DNA from: Pseudomonas sp. FP2196
Lineage (GTDB): Bacteria; Pseudomonadota; Gammaproteobacteria; Pseudomonadales; Pseudomonadaceae
Length of the DNA: 64,000 bases
Reading direction: 5' to 3'
NCBI RefSeq assembly: GCF_030687715.1
Contig: NZ_CP117445.1
Span: forward strand, 1,422,501-1,486,500
In this document: piece after piece, positions 1 to 9,048 of the stretch
Position numbering within the stretch: position 1 is the stretch's first letter
Layout: each line of letters starts with the position of its first letter
Position numbers and translations under genes: made by a program
The notes under the pieces: model-generated
Database searches by the model: none
What the model saw: only the letters and a program-made list of their open reading frames with translations
Told to the model about the DNA's origin: nothing

Positions 1-27
1 AGGCCGGATCCGGTGAGGCTAAAACGC

Positions 28-681
28 TCAGTCGTTGCGCGATCCGCCGAAATACCCGCAGCCACGTTGCACCTGGCCGTCGATGCGCAACTCGGCACTC
101 ATGTGCTGCACGCTGCCGGTGCTGCTGTCGACGCAACGTTGCGGTGCCACCCACAGTTCGATGCGCTGGTTGTTGGCTTCGCTGCTGAGATTGAAGCGAC
201 CGTCGCCCAATTGCTCTTCAACGTAAGGGACGGCGAGCGGGGGCTGGCCGTCGCGGTCGATGACCATGCCTTTGCCGCTGACCTTGACGTTCCACTCAGG
301 GCTATGGCCGGCGGCGCGCAGAATCAGCAGCTTGAAATTCGGATCGTCACACGCGGTGCCCGAACGTTCGACCCGATACAGCTGGGCAAGATCGAGGCGG
401 TCACCGGCGATCTTGCCGCGCACATCGGCGAACAACTTGCCCTGTTCATCGGCGAGGGTCGCGGCCTCTTGCAAGACGCTGGTGCCGCCGATGTCGTTGA
501 CCACGTATTGGCGTTGATCCTGACACGGCTGGAACACCAGTTTGCCGTCGGCAGCGGTCAGTTGCCCCTGCATCCGCGTCTGCCCCACGTGCGAGGCACT
601 TTCTCGCTGGCCATCGAACAACTGGCAGGCGGCAAACAACGGCAGCAGGGCAACAAGGACTAACGAACGGGCAACACGCAT
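28..681 (-). CDS. Putative lipoprotein (COG3650-like)
   Basis: This encodes a 217-residue protein with a hydrophobic N-terminus ending in a lipobox (F-A-A-C, Cys19), so it should be a lipid-anchored envelope protein. I chose the start at MRVARS because the six upstream codons add a charged stretch ahead of an otherwise standard lipoprotein signal. The mature part resembles the small Pseudomonas lipoproteins that have two repeats of about 100 residues with conserved cysteines (CxD and CDDP here). The function of this family is not known to me. No operon partner is visible; the next gene starts more than 600 bases away on the same strand. The lipoprotein call is firm, the family assignment moderate. 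Confidence 0.75.
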   Translation of the reverse strand: MRVARSLVLVALLPLFAACQLFDGQRESASHVGQTRMQGQLTAADGKLVFQPCQDQRQYVVNDIGGTSVLQEAATLADEQGKLFADVRGKIAGDRLDLAQLYRVERSGTACDDPNFKLLILRAAGHSPEWNVKVSGKGMVIDRDGQPPLAVPYVEEQLGDGRFNLSSEANNQRIELWVAPQRCVDSSTGSVQHMSAELRIDGQVQRGCGYFGGSRND

Positions 682-740
682 CTTCGGCTCTCCAGACAAG
701 TGCCGTCACGTTACGCAGGCTGACCGTTCATCACAAGGGT

Positions 741-1340
741 TTAGCCGACGTGAAAAGTCTGACCGGTTTGCAGGCCTTCGACACTTTTGGCGTAGGCCAA
801 CGCCACATCTGCCGCAGGAACCGGCTTGTAGCCACGGAAATACGGGGCGTAGCTGCCCATGGCTTCGAGCAAAACGGTCGGGCTGATCGAGTTCACGCGC
901 AAACCGCGTGGCAGCTCGATGGCGGCCGCGCGAACAAAACTGTCGAGGGCGCCGTTGACCAGTGCAGCCGAGGCGCCGCTGCGGATCGGATCATGGCTGA
1001 GCACGCCGGTAGTGAAGGTGAACGAAGCACCGTCGTTGGCAAACTCGCGACCGATCAGCAACAGGTTGACCTGGCCCATCAGCTTGTCTTTCAAGCCCAG
1101 GGCGAAACTGTCTTCGTTCATCTCACCCAGCGGGGCGAAGGTCACGTTGCCGGCGGCGCAGACCAGCGCATCGAATTTGCCGGTTTGTTCGAAGAGTTTG
1201 CGGATCGACGCGCTGTCGCTGATATCCACCTGCAAATCGCCACTTTTGCGGCCGATACGAATGACTTCGTGGCGTTGCGACAGCTCCTTGTCCACAGCCG
1301 AACCAATGGTGCCGCCCGCGCCTATCAACAGAATTTTCAT
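741..1340 (-). CDS. Short-chain dehydrogenase/reductase, atypical active site
   Basis: The 199-residue protein begins with a Rossmann dinucleotide-binding loop (GAGGTIG, residues 7-13) and carries an SDR-like CAAGN motif near residue 61. It is shorter than classical SDRs (about 250 residues). In the helix that normally holds the catalytic Tyr-x-x-x-Lys, the sequence reads AALVN (about residues 125-129), so both the Tyr and the Lys appear to be missing. It may therefore be a divergent oxidoreductase, a binding or regulatory protein, or an enzyme with other catalytic residues. The start at MKILL is preferred over the in-frame upstream ATG because the Rossmann strand begins directly there. The gene is divergent from a LysR regulator 104 bases away, which probably controls it. 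Confidence 0.8.
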   Translation of the reverse strand: MKILLIGAGGTIGSAVDKELSQRHEVIRIGRKSGDLQVDISDSASIRKLFEQTGKFDALVCAAGNVTFAPLGEMNEDSFALGLKDKLMGQVNLLLIGREFANDGASFTFTTGVLSHDPIRSGASAALVNGALDSFVRAAAIELPRGLRVNSISPTVLLEAMGSYAPYFRGYKPVPAADVALAYAKSVEGLQTGQTFHVG

Positions 1341-1444
1341 CGTGTGGTGTCTCAAGTGATTGAACGAGGTTTCAGTCTAGAGTGGTTTTTTCTGTGGATA
1401 AGCGCGCTAATGGGCAACCTTTGGTTTTCAAATGGAAACAATCC

Positions 1445-2359
1445 ATGAGCGAGATGGATGATCTGGCCGCGTTCGCGGTGTTGATCGAGGCCGGGAGTTT
1501 CACCCTGGCGGCGCAGCAGCTCGGGTGCAGCAAGGGCCAGTTGTCCAAGCGGATCAGCCAACTCGAAGCGCGCTTTTGCGTGGTGCTGCTGCAACGCACG
1601 ACCCGGCGTTTGAGCCTGACTGCGGCCGGCGCGGCATTGTTGCCGCAGGCCCAGGCCCTTGTAGTCCAAGTGGAAAGAGCGCGTCAGGCATTGGCGCGGT
1701 TGAAGGACGATATGGCCGGGCCGGTACGTATGACCGTTCCGGTTTCGCTGGGAGAAACCTTCTTCGATGGTCTGCTGCTGGAGTTTTCGCAAAAGTATCC
1801 CGAGGTGCAGATCGAGCTTGAGCTGAACAACAGCTATCGCGATCTGTCCCGGGATGGCTTTGATCTGGCGATCCGCAGCGAGGTGGCCAACGATGAGCGA
1901 CTGGTGGCCAAACCGCTGCTGGCCTGGCAGGAAATGACCTGCGCCAGCCCGGCCTATCTCGAGCGCTTCGGCGAGCCGCTGACGCCGCAGGCGTTGACCG
2001 AGCACCGTTGTTTGCTCAACAGCCACTACAGCGGTCGCGAGGAATGGCTGTATCACCAGCAGCACGAATTGTTGCGGGTACGCGTCTCGGGGCCGTTCGC
2101 CAGCAATCATTACAACCTGCTCAAGAAAGCGGCGCTGACCGGTGCCGGTATCGCTCGATTGCCTTCGTACCTGCTGCAAGCGGAATTGGCTGACGGGCGC
2201 TTGCGCTGGCTCTTGCGCGATTACCAGACCCGGCGCATGCCGATGTATCTGGTGCATCCGTATCAGGGCGGATTACCGAAACGCACGCAGGTATTGGCGG
2301 ACTATCTGATTGGTTGGTTCAGACGCAGCGGCGAGGCGCTGGATCGCCTATCCCGATAA
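1445..2359 (+). CDS. LysR-family transcriptional regulator
   Basis: This is a 304-residue LysR-type regulator. The N-terminal winged helix-turn-helix (about residues 1-62, including the FTLAAQQLG and SKGQLSKRISQLE segments) is followed by a substrate-binding-like effector domain. I chose the ATG at 1445 because the upstream in-frame codons encode no conserved sequence and the family normally starts a few residues before DLAAF. The gene is divergent from the SDR gene, the usual arrangement for a LysR regulator and its target. A short inverted repeat, GTTTTC...GGAAAC, lies at 1424-1439, just ahead of the start. The effector is unknown. It resembles the CrgA-like subgroup. Confidence 0.9.
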   Translation: MSEMDDLAAFAVLIEAGSFTLAAQQLGCSKGQLSKRISQLEARFCVVLLQRTTRRLSLTAAGAALLPQAQALVVQVERARQALARLKDDMAGPVRMTVPVSLGETFFDGLLLEFSQKYPEVQIELELNNSYRDLSRDGFDLAIRSEVANDERLVAKPLLAWQEMTCASPAYLERFGEPLTPQALTEHRCLLNSHYSGREEWLYHQQHELLRVRVSGPFASNHYNLLKKAALTGAGIARLPSYLLQAELADGRLRWLLRDYQTRRMPMYLVHPYQGGLPKRTQVLADYLIGWFRRSGEALDRLSR

Positions 2360-2372
2360 CACCGATTACCTG

Positions 2373-2445
2373 TGTAGGAGCTGCCGCAGGCTGCGATCTT
2401 TTGATCTTCAAAATCAACAGATCGCAGCCTGCGGCAGCTCCTACA
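2373..2445. repeat. REP-type inverted repeat, family A
   Basis: Two near-perfect inverted copies of a motif beginning TGTAGGAGCTGCCGCAGG form one long hairpin downstream of the LysR gene and downstream of the bufferin-type operon. The same motif recurs at about 5037, 18784, 40551 and 62152. Confidence 0.9.
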
Positions 2446-2468
2446 GGAATCTCAGCGACGGGTTGATT

Positions 2469-2945
2469 TCAGCGGTTGTAGTGTCTGGCGATCAAATGAT
2501 CGATCGAGAGTTTGCCCGGTCCGGTCGCCATCAGATACAGCAACACCGCCGCCCACGTGCCATGAGTCGGATACGCATCCGGATACACAAACAACTGAAT
2601 AGTCATTGTCATCCCCAGCAACGCCAGCGCCGAAAACCGCGTCGCGAATCCGATCAGGATCAGAATCGGGAAAAAGTGCTCGGCAAACGCGGCCGTATGC
2701 GCGGCGATTTCCGGCGACAGCAGCGGCACGTGGTATTCGCTGGTGAACAGCGGAATCGTCGAGTCCGCCAGACGCGGCCAGCCCAACTCGAAGGTACCGT
2801 CGAACAGATCGATGGCCAGACCCTCAACCTTGGTCTGCCCGGACTTCCAGAACACCGCGGCAATCGAGAAACGCGCAATGAACGCGATCAGGCTGCGGGG
2901 GATTCTTTCCAGTAGTTTGATGGCGCGGGTGATGAGGCAGTTCAT
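2469..2945 (-). CDS. DoxX-family membrane protein of the bufferin-type operon
   Basis: This 158-residue integral membrane protein has about four hydrophobic segments and the DoxX-family layout (N-terminal FIARFSIAAVFWKSGQTKVEG, central FATRFSALALLGM, a further helix near FVYPDAYPTHGTWA). It is the last gene of the operon: its ATG overlaps the TGA of the DUF2063 gene by 4 bases. In Legionella gigABCD and related loci a DoxX gene occupies the same place after the DUF2282, DUF692 and DUF2063 genes, where a role in redox or membrane-linked handling of the modified peptide is suspected. The family call is sure; the biochemical role is inference from context. Confidence 0.85.
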   Translation of the reverse strand: MNCLITRAIKLLERIPRSLIAFIARFSIAAVFWKSGQTKVEGLAIDLFDGTFELGWPRLADSTIPLFTSEYHVPLLSPEIAAHTAAFAEHFFPILILIGFATRFSALALLGMTMTIQLFVYPDAYPTHGTWAAVLLYLMATGPGKLSIDHLIARHYNR

Positions 2946-3700
2946 GGCGATTCCTTGTTGTTCAGGTGGGTGATGGCGTTGCGCGCAATCAACAGACCCA
3001 GGGTCTGGCCGAGATCAAATGCCGGACTGTTTTCCGCCGCTTCCAGCAGTGGCTGGCCAGCGAGCAAATTCCGGATAAAAACGCTGGCGCCGTGATCAAT
3101 GGCAAACACCTCGACGTCGAGATCGTTGCGCAACACCAGTGCGTGTTGTCCGTGGTTGAGGTCGATGCCTTCAAGCGTGGCCTCGCGCTGATGCGCAGCC
3201 CAGATCGCAACCACTGGCCAAGTTGAATCGAGCAGGTACAGGGAAGGATGGAACTCGAAGCCAAGCTCGTTCAGGGCTTGCGGGTCATTCAGCGCAGCGG
3301 CGAGCTGTTCCGATCGGATCGGGCTTGCGTCGGCAGCGTGATAGGCGAGTGTGCGCAACTGCTCAAGGCGTGCCACGTCCGCCAGATACGGCACGCTGGA
3401 GGCCGGTTCAAACACTGCAATGAAGTCCGCAAAACCTTCGCCGTAGCGGCTCATCAACGGACTTTGTGGTGGCTGATGTTGTGCAAATACAGCCGCCATG
3501 GCGCGGAAAAAATCTTCGCCCACCAACTGCGCAACCACCGGGTAACTGTCGCGCAGTGCGTTGATCAGTGAACTCTGCACATTGTTGCGGTACACCGAGA
3601 AACGACTGGCGGGATCGGCCCCGTTGGCGCTGCACAGGCCTTCGGGGCAGGTCAATTGCACATTGAGCAGGGCTGCCGTGAAGTCGGCTTGAGTGCTCAT
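2942..3700 (-). CDS. bufC: DUF2063 (HvfC/BufC) partner of the MNIO enzyme
   Basis: The 252-residue protein has an N-terminal DUF2063 domain (about residues 1-95, with the typical FSVYRNNV and [18 protein letters not shown] segments), described as a putative DNA-binding domain but now regarded as the partner that presents a precursor peptide to the DUF692 enzyme. I chose the start at MSTQADF, whose ATG overlaps the end of the DUF692 gene by 4 bases (3697-3700), a sign of translational coupling. The C-terminal half (about 150-252) is a separate region that ends [12 protein letters not shown]. The operon context with a DUF2282 precursor strongly supports the BufC role. No experiment here tests it. 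Confidence 0.85.
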   Translation of the reverse strand: MSTQADFTAALLNVQLTCPEGLCSANGADPASRFSVYRNNVQSSLINALRDSYPVVAQLVGEDFFRAMAAVFAQHQPPQSPLMSRYGEGFADFIAVFEPASSVPYLADVARLEQLRTLAYHAADASPIRSEQLAAALNDPQALNELGFEFHPSLYLLDSTWPVVAIWAAHQREATLEGIDLNHGQHALVLRNDLDVEVFAIDHGASVFIRNLLAGQPLLEAAENSPAFDLGQTLGLLIARNAITHLNNKESP

Positions 3701-4584
3701 GATCGATCCCCCGCACACACCAACAGCGCCTCGGCCTGTTGCGCCTCGGCCAGTAAAACGTTGAACGCGGGCACCTGATTGTCACGCTCGATCAACGTCG
3801 CCACCGGGCCGATGCGTTCCAGCACTTGCCGGTACAAATGCCAGACCGCTTGATCAATCGGTGCGCCGTGATCGTCGATCAGCAAACGGTCGCCAAGGCT
3901 GTCGGAGTCTTCTGCAAAACCGGCCAGATGAATCTCACCGACGGCGTGTAATGGCAGGGCATCGAGATAGGCCAATGGATCGCGCTGATGATTGATGCAC
4001 GAGACGTAGACGTTATTAACGTCCAGCAGCAAGCCGCAGCCGCTGCGACGGATGACTTCGGCAATGAAGTCTGCTTCGTCGAGGGGCGAGCGTTGAAAGG
4101 CCAGATAGGTCGCCGGATTTTCCAGCAACATGGACCGCTTGAGCGTGTTCTGCACCTGATCGATGTGCGCGCAAACGCGGTTCAGCGTCGGCGCGTCATA
4201 GGCCAGTGGCAGCAGGTCATTGAGGAACACCGGGCCGTGGCTGGACCAGGCCAGGTGTTCGGAAAAGGAGTGGGGTTGATAACGCTCGATCAGATCCTTC
4301 AGGCGTTGCAGGTGTTGAACGTCCAGCGGCCCTTCAGCCCCGATGGACAATCCGACGCCATGCAGCGACAGAGGATACTGCTCGCGAATCAATCCCAGAA
4401 AATGATGAAACGGGCCGCCGGCCACCATGTAGTTTTCGGCGTGGACTTCGAAGAAGCCGATGTCCGGTGATGAGCCGAGCACTTCACGAAAGTGCCCGGT
4501 CTTGAGCCCCAGCCCGGCACGGGGCGGGAGCCCTGAGCGGGCTGCCTGAGTGCAGGACTGGGCATGGTCGTTGGGTGTGAGCAT
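3697..4584 (-). CDS. bufB: DUF692 multinuclear non-haem iron oxidase (MNIO)
   Basis: This 295-residue TIM-barrel protein belongs to DUF692, the MNIO family, whose studied members use two or three iron ions to modify cysteines of small precursor peptides (methanobactin MbnB, bufferin-type BufB). Family motifs are present in order: [41 protein letters not shown] and IERDNQVP, which supply the expected His, Asp and Glu metal ligands. The ATG at 4584 is preferred; a GTG three codons upstream (4593) is an alternative. The precursor gene lies 25 bases upstream and the DUF2063 partner overlaps downstream. The expected product is a heterocycle made from Cys residues of the DUF2282 protein. Confidence 0.9.
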   Translation of the reverse strand: MLTPNDHAQSCTQAARSGLPPRAGLGLKTGHFREVLGSSPDIGFFEVHAENYMVAGGPFHHFLGLIREQYPLSLHGVGLSIGAEGPLDVQHLQRLKDLIERYQPHSFSEHLAWSSHGPVFLNDLLPLAYDAPTLNRVCAHIDQVQNTLKRSMLLENPATYLAFQRSPLDEADFIAEVIRRSGCGLLLDVNNVYVSCINHQRDPLAYLDALPLHAVGEIHLAGFAEDSDSLGDRLLIDDHGAPIDQAVWHLYRQVLERIGPVATLIERDNQVPAFNVLLAEAQQAEALLVCAGDRS

Positions 4585-4609
4585 GATCGTCACTCAGGCA
4601 GCCGACTGA

Positions 4610-4915
4610 TCAGGACTTGGCTTTGAACGCTTCCATTTGACCGAAACCGGTCGGCGAGGTTTTGCTTTCGGTGGTGGCGCAGGTGCCTTTCGGAACGAGT
4701 TTCCAGGCGTTGGCCTGATAGTCCATTTTTGCGGTGCCGGCACAGGTAGTGCCTGCACCTGCGGCGCAATCGTTCTTGCCTTTCATGGCCACACCGAAGC
4801 ATTTTTCCATGTTGGCGTCGGCAGCGTGGACGGTGGAAACAGCGGCGATACTCAGGGCAGAACCCAGGGCCAGAACCAGGGCGGTAGCGGACAGGGTGCG
4901 GGTGGTAGCAGTCAT
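4610..4915 (-). CDS. bufA: DUF2282 secreted cysteine-rich precursor (bufferin-type)
   Basis: The 101-residue protein has an N-terminal signal peptide (charged TTRT, then a hydrophobic core, probable cleavage near VHA-AD around residue 31) and a mature part with four cysteines at about residues 39, 50, 58 and 79. The spacing and contexts (EKCFGV, KNDCAA, TTCAG, PKGTCA) match DUF2282. Members of this family are the gold- or copper-induced GigA/BufA proteins, exported peptides whose cysteines are modified by the MNIO enzyme and which sequester copper. It heads the operon, as expected for a precursor made in excess. Identification as a bufferin precursor is by family and context, not by direct evidence. 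Confidence 0.88.
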   Translation of the reverse strand: MTATTRTLSATALVLALGSALSIAAVSTVHAADANMEKCFGVAMKGKNDCAAGAGTTCAGTAKMDYQANAWKLVPKGTCATTESKTSPTGFGQMEAFKAKS

Positions 4916-5036
4916 GATGTTTCTCCGATTTGAGCTTGGGTTTTACAAGCGAAGTGCGCTTGCTTGTCCCTCTAGAGAAACGACATGGCGATGCGTTACA
5001 GCCGGGCTGAAAGTTTTTTCAAAAATATCCTCCCGC

Positions 5037-5113
5037 GTAGGAGCTGCCGAAGGCTGCGATCTTTTGATCCTGTTTTTTACAATCAAAAGATCGCAGCCTT
5101 CGGCAGCTCTTAC
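5037..5113. repeat. REP-type inverted repeat, family A
   Basis: An inverted pair of the GTAGGAGCTGCCG...GATCTTTTGAT motif sits between the bufferin-type operon (upstream side) and the end of the liv operon. Confidence 0.9.
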
Positions 5114-5134
5114 AGGGGGCTTTTTCGGGCACAA

Positions 5135-5158
5135 AAAAACGGCCCGAAGGCCGTTTTT
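5135..5158 (-). terminator. Rho-independent terminator of livKHMGF
   Basis: A 10-bp stem (AAAAACGGCC / GGCCGTTTTT) with a CGAA loop and flanking T/A runs lies 17 bases after the livF stop codon. It is symmetric enough to work in either direction. Confidence 0.85.
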
Positions 5159-5174
5159 CATTTATCGCAAACAC

Positions 5175-5876
5175 TCAACCGCCGAGATACGCCTCGCGCA
5201 CTTTCGGATCGGTCAGCAGCGCTTCACCGGTGCCTTGCATCACCACGCGGCCGTTCTCCAGAACGTAGGCGCGGTCGGCGATTTTCAGCGCCTGGTTGGC
5301 GTTTTGCTCGACCAGGAACACGGTCACACCGTCCTTGCGCAGTTGTTCGATGATGTCGAAGATCTGCTGGATGATGATCGGTGCCAGACCCAGAGACGGC
5401 TCGTCGAGCAGCAGCAGTTTCGGCTTGCTCATCAGCGCACGGCCGATGGCGAGCATTTGCTGTTCGCCGCCGGACATGGTGCCGCCGCGCTGGCTGAAGC
5501 GTTCTTTCAGGCGTGGGAAAAGGCCGAGAACCTTGTCCATTTGTTCCTGATAGTCGCCCTTGTCGGTGAAGAAGCCGCCCATGGACAGGTTTTCTTCGAC
5601 GGTCAGACGGGCAAACACCCGACGGCCTTCCGGCACCACAGCGATGCTTTTGCGCATGATCTGCGACGAGTCCTGGCCGACCAGTTCTTCACCCATGTAA
5701 CGGATGCTGCCGCTGTGCGCTTGCGGCGAACCGCAGAGCGTCATCAGCAGCGTGGACTTGCCGGCACCGTTGGCGCCGATCAGGGTCACGATTTCGCCCT
5801 GGCGGACTTCGACGTTGACGCTGTGAAGGGCCTGGATCTTGCCGTAGAAGGTGGAAACGTTTTCGAACTGCAGCAT
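5175..5876 (-). CDS. livF: Branched-chain amino-acid ABC transporter ATPase LivF/BraG
   Basis: This 233-residue ABC ATPase has a Walker A motif (GANGAGKST, near residue 34), the ABC signature MSGGEQQM (about 135) and Walker B LLLLDEPSLGLAP (about 155). Length and sequence fit LivF (BraG in Pseudomonas), one of the two ATPases of the high-affinity leucine/isoleucine/valine importer. It is the last gene of livHMGF and begins one base after livG ends. It works with LivG on the cytoplasmic face of the LivH-LivM channel. The identification is secure at family level; substrate range is inferred from the complete five-gene set. Confidence 0.96.
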   Translation of the reverse strand: MLQFENVSTFYGKIQALHSVNVEVRQGEIVTLIGANGAGKSTLLMTLCGSPQAHSGSIRYMGEELVGQDSSQIMRKSIAVVPEGRRVFARLTVEENLSMGGFFTDKGDYQEQMDKVLGLFPRLKERFSQRGGTMSGGEQQMLAIGRALMSKPKLLLLDEPSLGLAPIIIQQIFDIIEQLRKDGVTVFLVEQNANQALKIADRAYVLENGRVVMQGTGEALLTDPKVREAYLGG

Positions 5877-6644
5877 TTACGCTTCCCCCAGGTAGGCTTT
5901 GATCACTTCAGGATTGTCGCGGATCTGTTCCGGCGTGCCGTCAGCCAGAGGCGTGCCCTGGTTGATCACGACGATGTGGTCGGAAATGCTCATGACCAGT
6001 TTCATGTCGTGTTCGATCAGCAGCACGGTGACGTTGTGCTCTTCACGCAGCATGCCGATCAGCGCCTTAAGGTCTTCGGTTTCCTTCGGATTGAGGCCGG
6101 CGGCCGGTTCGTCGAGCATGAGGATCCGCGGACGGGTCATCATGCAGCGGGCGATTTCCAGACGACGTTGCTGACCGTATGCCAGGGTGCCGGCGGTACG
6201 GTTGGCGAACTCCTTGAGGTTGACCTTTTCCAGCCAGTACTCGGCAAATTCCATCGCCTCGCGCTCGCTTTTGCGGAACGCCGGGGTTTTGAACAGGCCG
6301 GACAGGAAGTTGGTGTTCAGGTGACGGTGCTGGGCGATCAACAGGTTCTCCACCGCCGTCATGTCCTTGAACAACCGCACGTTCTGAAAGGTGCGCACTA
6401 CGCCTTTGAGCGCGATCTTGTGGCCCGGCAGGCCCTGAATCGGCTCGCCGTCCAAAAGGATGCTGCCGCCGGTTGGCTGATAGAAACCGGTCAGGCAGTT
6501 GAACACGGTGGTCTTGCCCGCGCCGTTCGGCCCGATCAGCGCAACCACCTGTTTTTCCTTCACGGTCAGGGCCACGCCATTGACCGCCAGCAAGCCGCCG
6601 AAGCGCATGCTCAGGTTTTCGACTTTAAGGATCTCGCGGCTCAT
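5877..6644 (-). CDS. livG: Branched-chain amino-acid ABC transporter ATPase LivG/BraF
   Basis: The 255-residue ATPase shows Walker A (GPNGAGKTT, about residue 38), a signature region read as [13 protein letters not shown] (the Gly-Gln-Gln form typical of LivG) and Walker [14 protein letters not shown]. It is longer than LivF because of the insert before the signature, as is usual for LivG. It overlaps the end of livM by 4 bases (6641-6644) and abuts livF, so translation is probably coupled through the operon. It energises uptake of branched-chain amino acids. Confidence 0.96.
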   Translation of the reverse strand: MSREILKVENLSMRFGGLLAVNGVALTVKEKQVVALIGPNGAGKTTVFNCLTGFYQPTGGSILLDGEPIQGLPGHKIALKGVVRTFQNVRLFKDMTAVENLLIAQHRHLNTNFLSGLFKTPAFRKSEREAMEFAEYWLEKVNLKEFANRTAGTLAYGQQRRLEIARCMMTRPRILMLDEPAAGLNPKETEDLKALIGMLREEHNVTVLLIEHDMKLVMSISDHIVVINQGTPLADGTPEQIRDNPEVIKAYLGEA

Positions 6645-7897
6645 TTTCGCAACTCCATGTGTGGGCGTTGCATCGGCAGCAGACCTTGTGGACGCCAGAT
6701 CATCATCAACACCATCAGGGCACCGAACATCAACATGCGGTACTCACTGAATTCACGCATCATTTCCGGCAACAGGATCATCACCACGGCCGCGAGAATC
6801 ACGCCGAGCTGCGAGCCCATGCCACCCAATACGACGATGGCGAGGATGATCGCCGATTCGATGAAGGTGAAGGATTCCGGCGTCACCAGACCCTGACGGG
6901 CAGCGAAGAAGCTACCGGCGAAACCGGCGAAGGCAGCGCCGAGGGTGAACGCGGACAGCTTGATGATCGTCGGATTGAGACCGAGCGCACGGCAGGCGAT
7001 TTCGTCTTCACGCAGCGCTTCCCACGCACGGCCGATCGGCATGCGCAGCAGGCGGTTGATGACGAACAGTGCCGCCAGCGCCAGCAACAAGGCAACGAGG
7101 TAGAGGAAGATCACCTTGTTGATCGAGTTGTACTGCAGGCCGAAGTACTCGTGGAAGGTTTGCATCCCTTCCGCGGCTTTACGTTCGAAGGTCAGGCCGA
7201 AGAACGTCGGTTTCTCGATGTTGCTGATGCCGTTCGGGCCACCGGTGATGTCCGTCAGGTTACGCAGGAACAGACGGATGATCTCGCCGAAGCCGAGGGT
7301 CACGATCGCCAGATAGTCACCGCGCAAACGCAAGACCGGGAAGCCCAGCAGGAAGCCGAACGTCGCCGCCATCAGGCCGGCAATCGGCAGGCAGATCCAG
7401 AAGCTCAGGCCGTAGTAGTGCGACAGCAACGCATAGCTGTAGGCGCCGACGGCATAGAAGCCGACATAACCCAGGTCGAGCAGACCGGCCAGACCGACGA
7501 CGATGTTCAGGCCCAGGCCGAGCATCACGTAGATCAGGATCAGCGTGGCGATGTCCACCGCGCCACGGGAGCCGAAGAACGGCCACACCAGGGCAACAAT
7601 GATCAGCGCAATGATGAAATAGCGCTGGGTGGTCGGCAGGGTCAGGAAGTTGCTGGCCTTGGCCGGGATCAGCGGCATGCCCGGCGAGGAGCGCCAGGCC
7701 TTGCTGATCTGCTGATTGAACAGCACGCGCAGGAACATCAGTACCGAACAGATGGCGATAGTCGCCAGCACGGCCGGGCTGGTGTTGTGCACTTCCAGGT
7801 TGATGCCGACGATGGTCAGTTTCAGACCCAGTACCGGGTAGGCCACGGCCCACACCAGCAAGGCACTGAACAGTGCCTGTTTAAGATTCCTAGTCAT
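6641..7897 (-). CDS. livM: Branched-chain amino-acid ABC transporter permease LivM/BraE
   Basis: The 418-residue permease has many membrane segments and the LivM hallmark [22 protein letters not shown], followed by [18 protein letters not shown]. As in other Pseudomonas BraE proteins, an N-terminal extension of about 100 residues with two or three extra hydrophobic segments precedes the conserved core, which begins near RYFIIALI. The gene overlaps livH upstream and livG downstream by 4 bases each. Together with LivH it forms the inner-membrane channel. Confidence 0.95.
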   Translation of the reverse strand: MTRNLKQALFSALLVWAVAYPVLGLKLTIVGINLEVHNTSPAVLATIAICSVLMFLRVLFNQQISKAWRSSPGMPLIPAKASNFLTLPTTQRYFIIALIIVALVWPFFGSRGAVDIATLILIYVMLGLGLNIVVGLAGLLDLGYVGFYAVGAYSYALLSHYYGLSFWICLPIAGLMAATFGFLLGFPVLRLRGDYLAIVTLGFGEIIRLFLRNLTDITGGPNGISNIEKPTFFGLTFERKAAEGMQTFHEYFGLQYNSINKVIFLYLVALLLALAALFVINRLLRMPIGRAWEALREDEIACRALGLNPTIIKLSAFTLGAAFAGFAGSFFAARQGLVTPESFTFIESAIILAIVVLGGMGSQLGVILAAVVMILLPEMMREFSEYRMLMFGALMVLMMIWRPQGLLPMQRPHMELRK

Positions 7898-8817
7898 ACT
7901 TTCTCAACCTCCGGACGGCCCAGAATGCCGGTCGGACGGAACAACAGCACCAGAACCAACAAGCCGAATGCCACGACGTCCTTGTACTGGTCGCCGAAGA
8001 TATCGGCGCCAAAGGCTTCCGCCACCCCTAGCACCAGCCCGCCGAGCATGGCGCCGGGGATGCTGCCGATGCCGCCCAGTACCGCGGCGGTGAAGGCTTT
8101 GAGGCCGACGAGGAAACCGGCGTTCGGGTTGATCACCCCGTATTGCATGCTCAGCAGCACAGCAGCGACCGCCGCCAGCGCAGCACCAATGACGAAGGTC
8201 AGGGCGATGATGTTGTTGGTGTTGATACCCAGCAGGTTGGCCATCTTGATGTCTTCGGCACAGGCGCGGCAGGCGCGGCCCAGACGAGAGCGGGAGATGA
8301 ACAATGTCAGGCCGAGCATGGCGATCAGGGTCACCACGAACACCACGATTTGCATGTAGGAAATCAGCACTTCTTGTGCGCCACCTGGGCCGAAGGCAAT
8401 GTTGCCCGGAATCAGGTTGGGGATAGCTTTGTCCTTGGAGTCTTGCGCCAGCAGAACCGTGTTCTGCAGGAAGATCGACATACCGATGGCGGAAATCAGC
8501 GGGATCAGACGGTTGCTGCCGCGCAAGGGGCGGTAGGCAATGCGTTCGATGCTGTAACCGTAAGAGCTGGTGACGACGATGCTGGCGATGAACGCCGCCG
8601 TCATCAACAGCGGGACACTGTCGAGTCCCATCATGGTCAGCCCGGCGATGGCGATGAACGCCACGTAGGAGCCGATCATGTACACCTCGCCGTGGGCGAA
8701 GTTGATCATTCCAATGATGCCGTAAACCATCGTGTAGCCGATGGCGATCAGGGCATACATGCTGCCAACGTTCAGGCCGTTAACCAGCTGTTGGAAGAAG
8801 TGATAGATGTCAGGCAT
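7894..8817 (-). CDS. livH: Branched-chain amino-acid ABC transporter permease LivH/BraD
   Basis: This 307-residue permease has the family signature [26 protein letters not shown] near its N-terminus (residues 17-42) and [23 protein letters not shown] in the cytoplasmic coupling loop. It is the first gene of livHMGF, separated from the binding-protein gene livK by 230 bases that contain an attenuator-like terminator. This fits the common pattern in which the binding protein is made in excess over the membrane parts. Confidence 0.95.
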   Translation of the reverse strand: MPDIYHFFQQLVNGLNVGSMYALIAIGYTMVYGIIGMINFAHGEVYMIGSYVAFIAIAGLTMMGLDSVPLLMTAAFIASIVVTSSYGYSIERIAYRPLRGSNRLIPLISAIGMSIFLQNTVLLAQDSKDKAIPNLIPGNIAFGPGGAQEVLISYMQIVVFVVTLIAMLGLTLFISRSRLGRACRACAEDIKMANLLGINTNNIIALTFVIGAALAAVAAVLLSMQYGVINPNAGFLVGLKAFTAAVLGGIGSIPGAMLGGLVLGVAEAFGADIFGDQYKDVVAFGLLVLVLLFRPTGILGRPEVEKV

Positions 8818-8997
8818 TACAGCGCTCCTAAAAACCTGATACGCATTTCACTGGTGGAGTCATTTTCCCGCCCGGCCCCGTGGATCTTTATCCACTTCGA
8901 ATCCGGGTTTTGCCAGCGAACCGCTGATGACGGTTTTGAGATTTTCAGGTGGGGAGACTGGCGGATCACGCCAGCGCGGCCCTATACATTCGTAAAA

Positions 8998-9023
8998 CAA
9001 AGCCCACGGCACGCCGTGGGCTT
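8998..9023 (-). terminator. Stem-loop between livK and livHMGF
   Basis: AAAGCCCACGG and CCGTGGGCTTT form a strong stem with a CACG loop 26 bases past the livK stop. On the minus strand it is followed by a T-rich stretch. It probably stops most transcripts after livK, lowering expression of the downstream permease and ATPase genes. Confidence 0.8.
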
Positions 9024-9048
9024 TATTGGCAGTCAGTTCGGCAATGCC

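Noticed and set aside
4981..5000. TGTAAC with a nearby CGTT (minus strand) as an ECF-sigma promoter for the bufferin-type operon
   Set aside because: The spacing between the two parts is about 12 bases, too short for the 16-17 expected; no sigma/anti-sigma genes lie near.
4734..6896. 720-codon open frame on the plus strand opposite the liv ATPase genes
   Set aside because: It lies antisense to livF and livG and reads as His/Gln/Arg-rich low-similarity sequence, typical of a shadow frame in GC-rich DNA.
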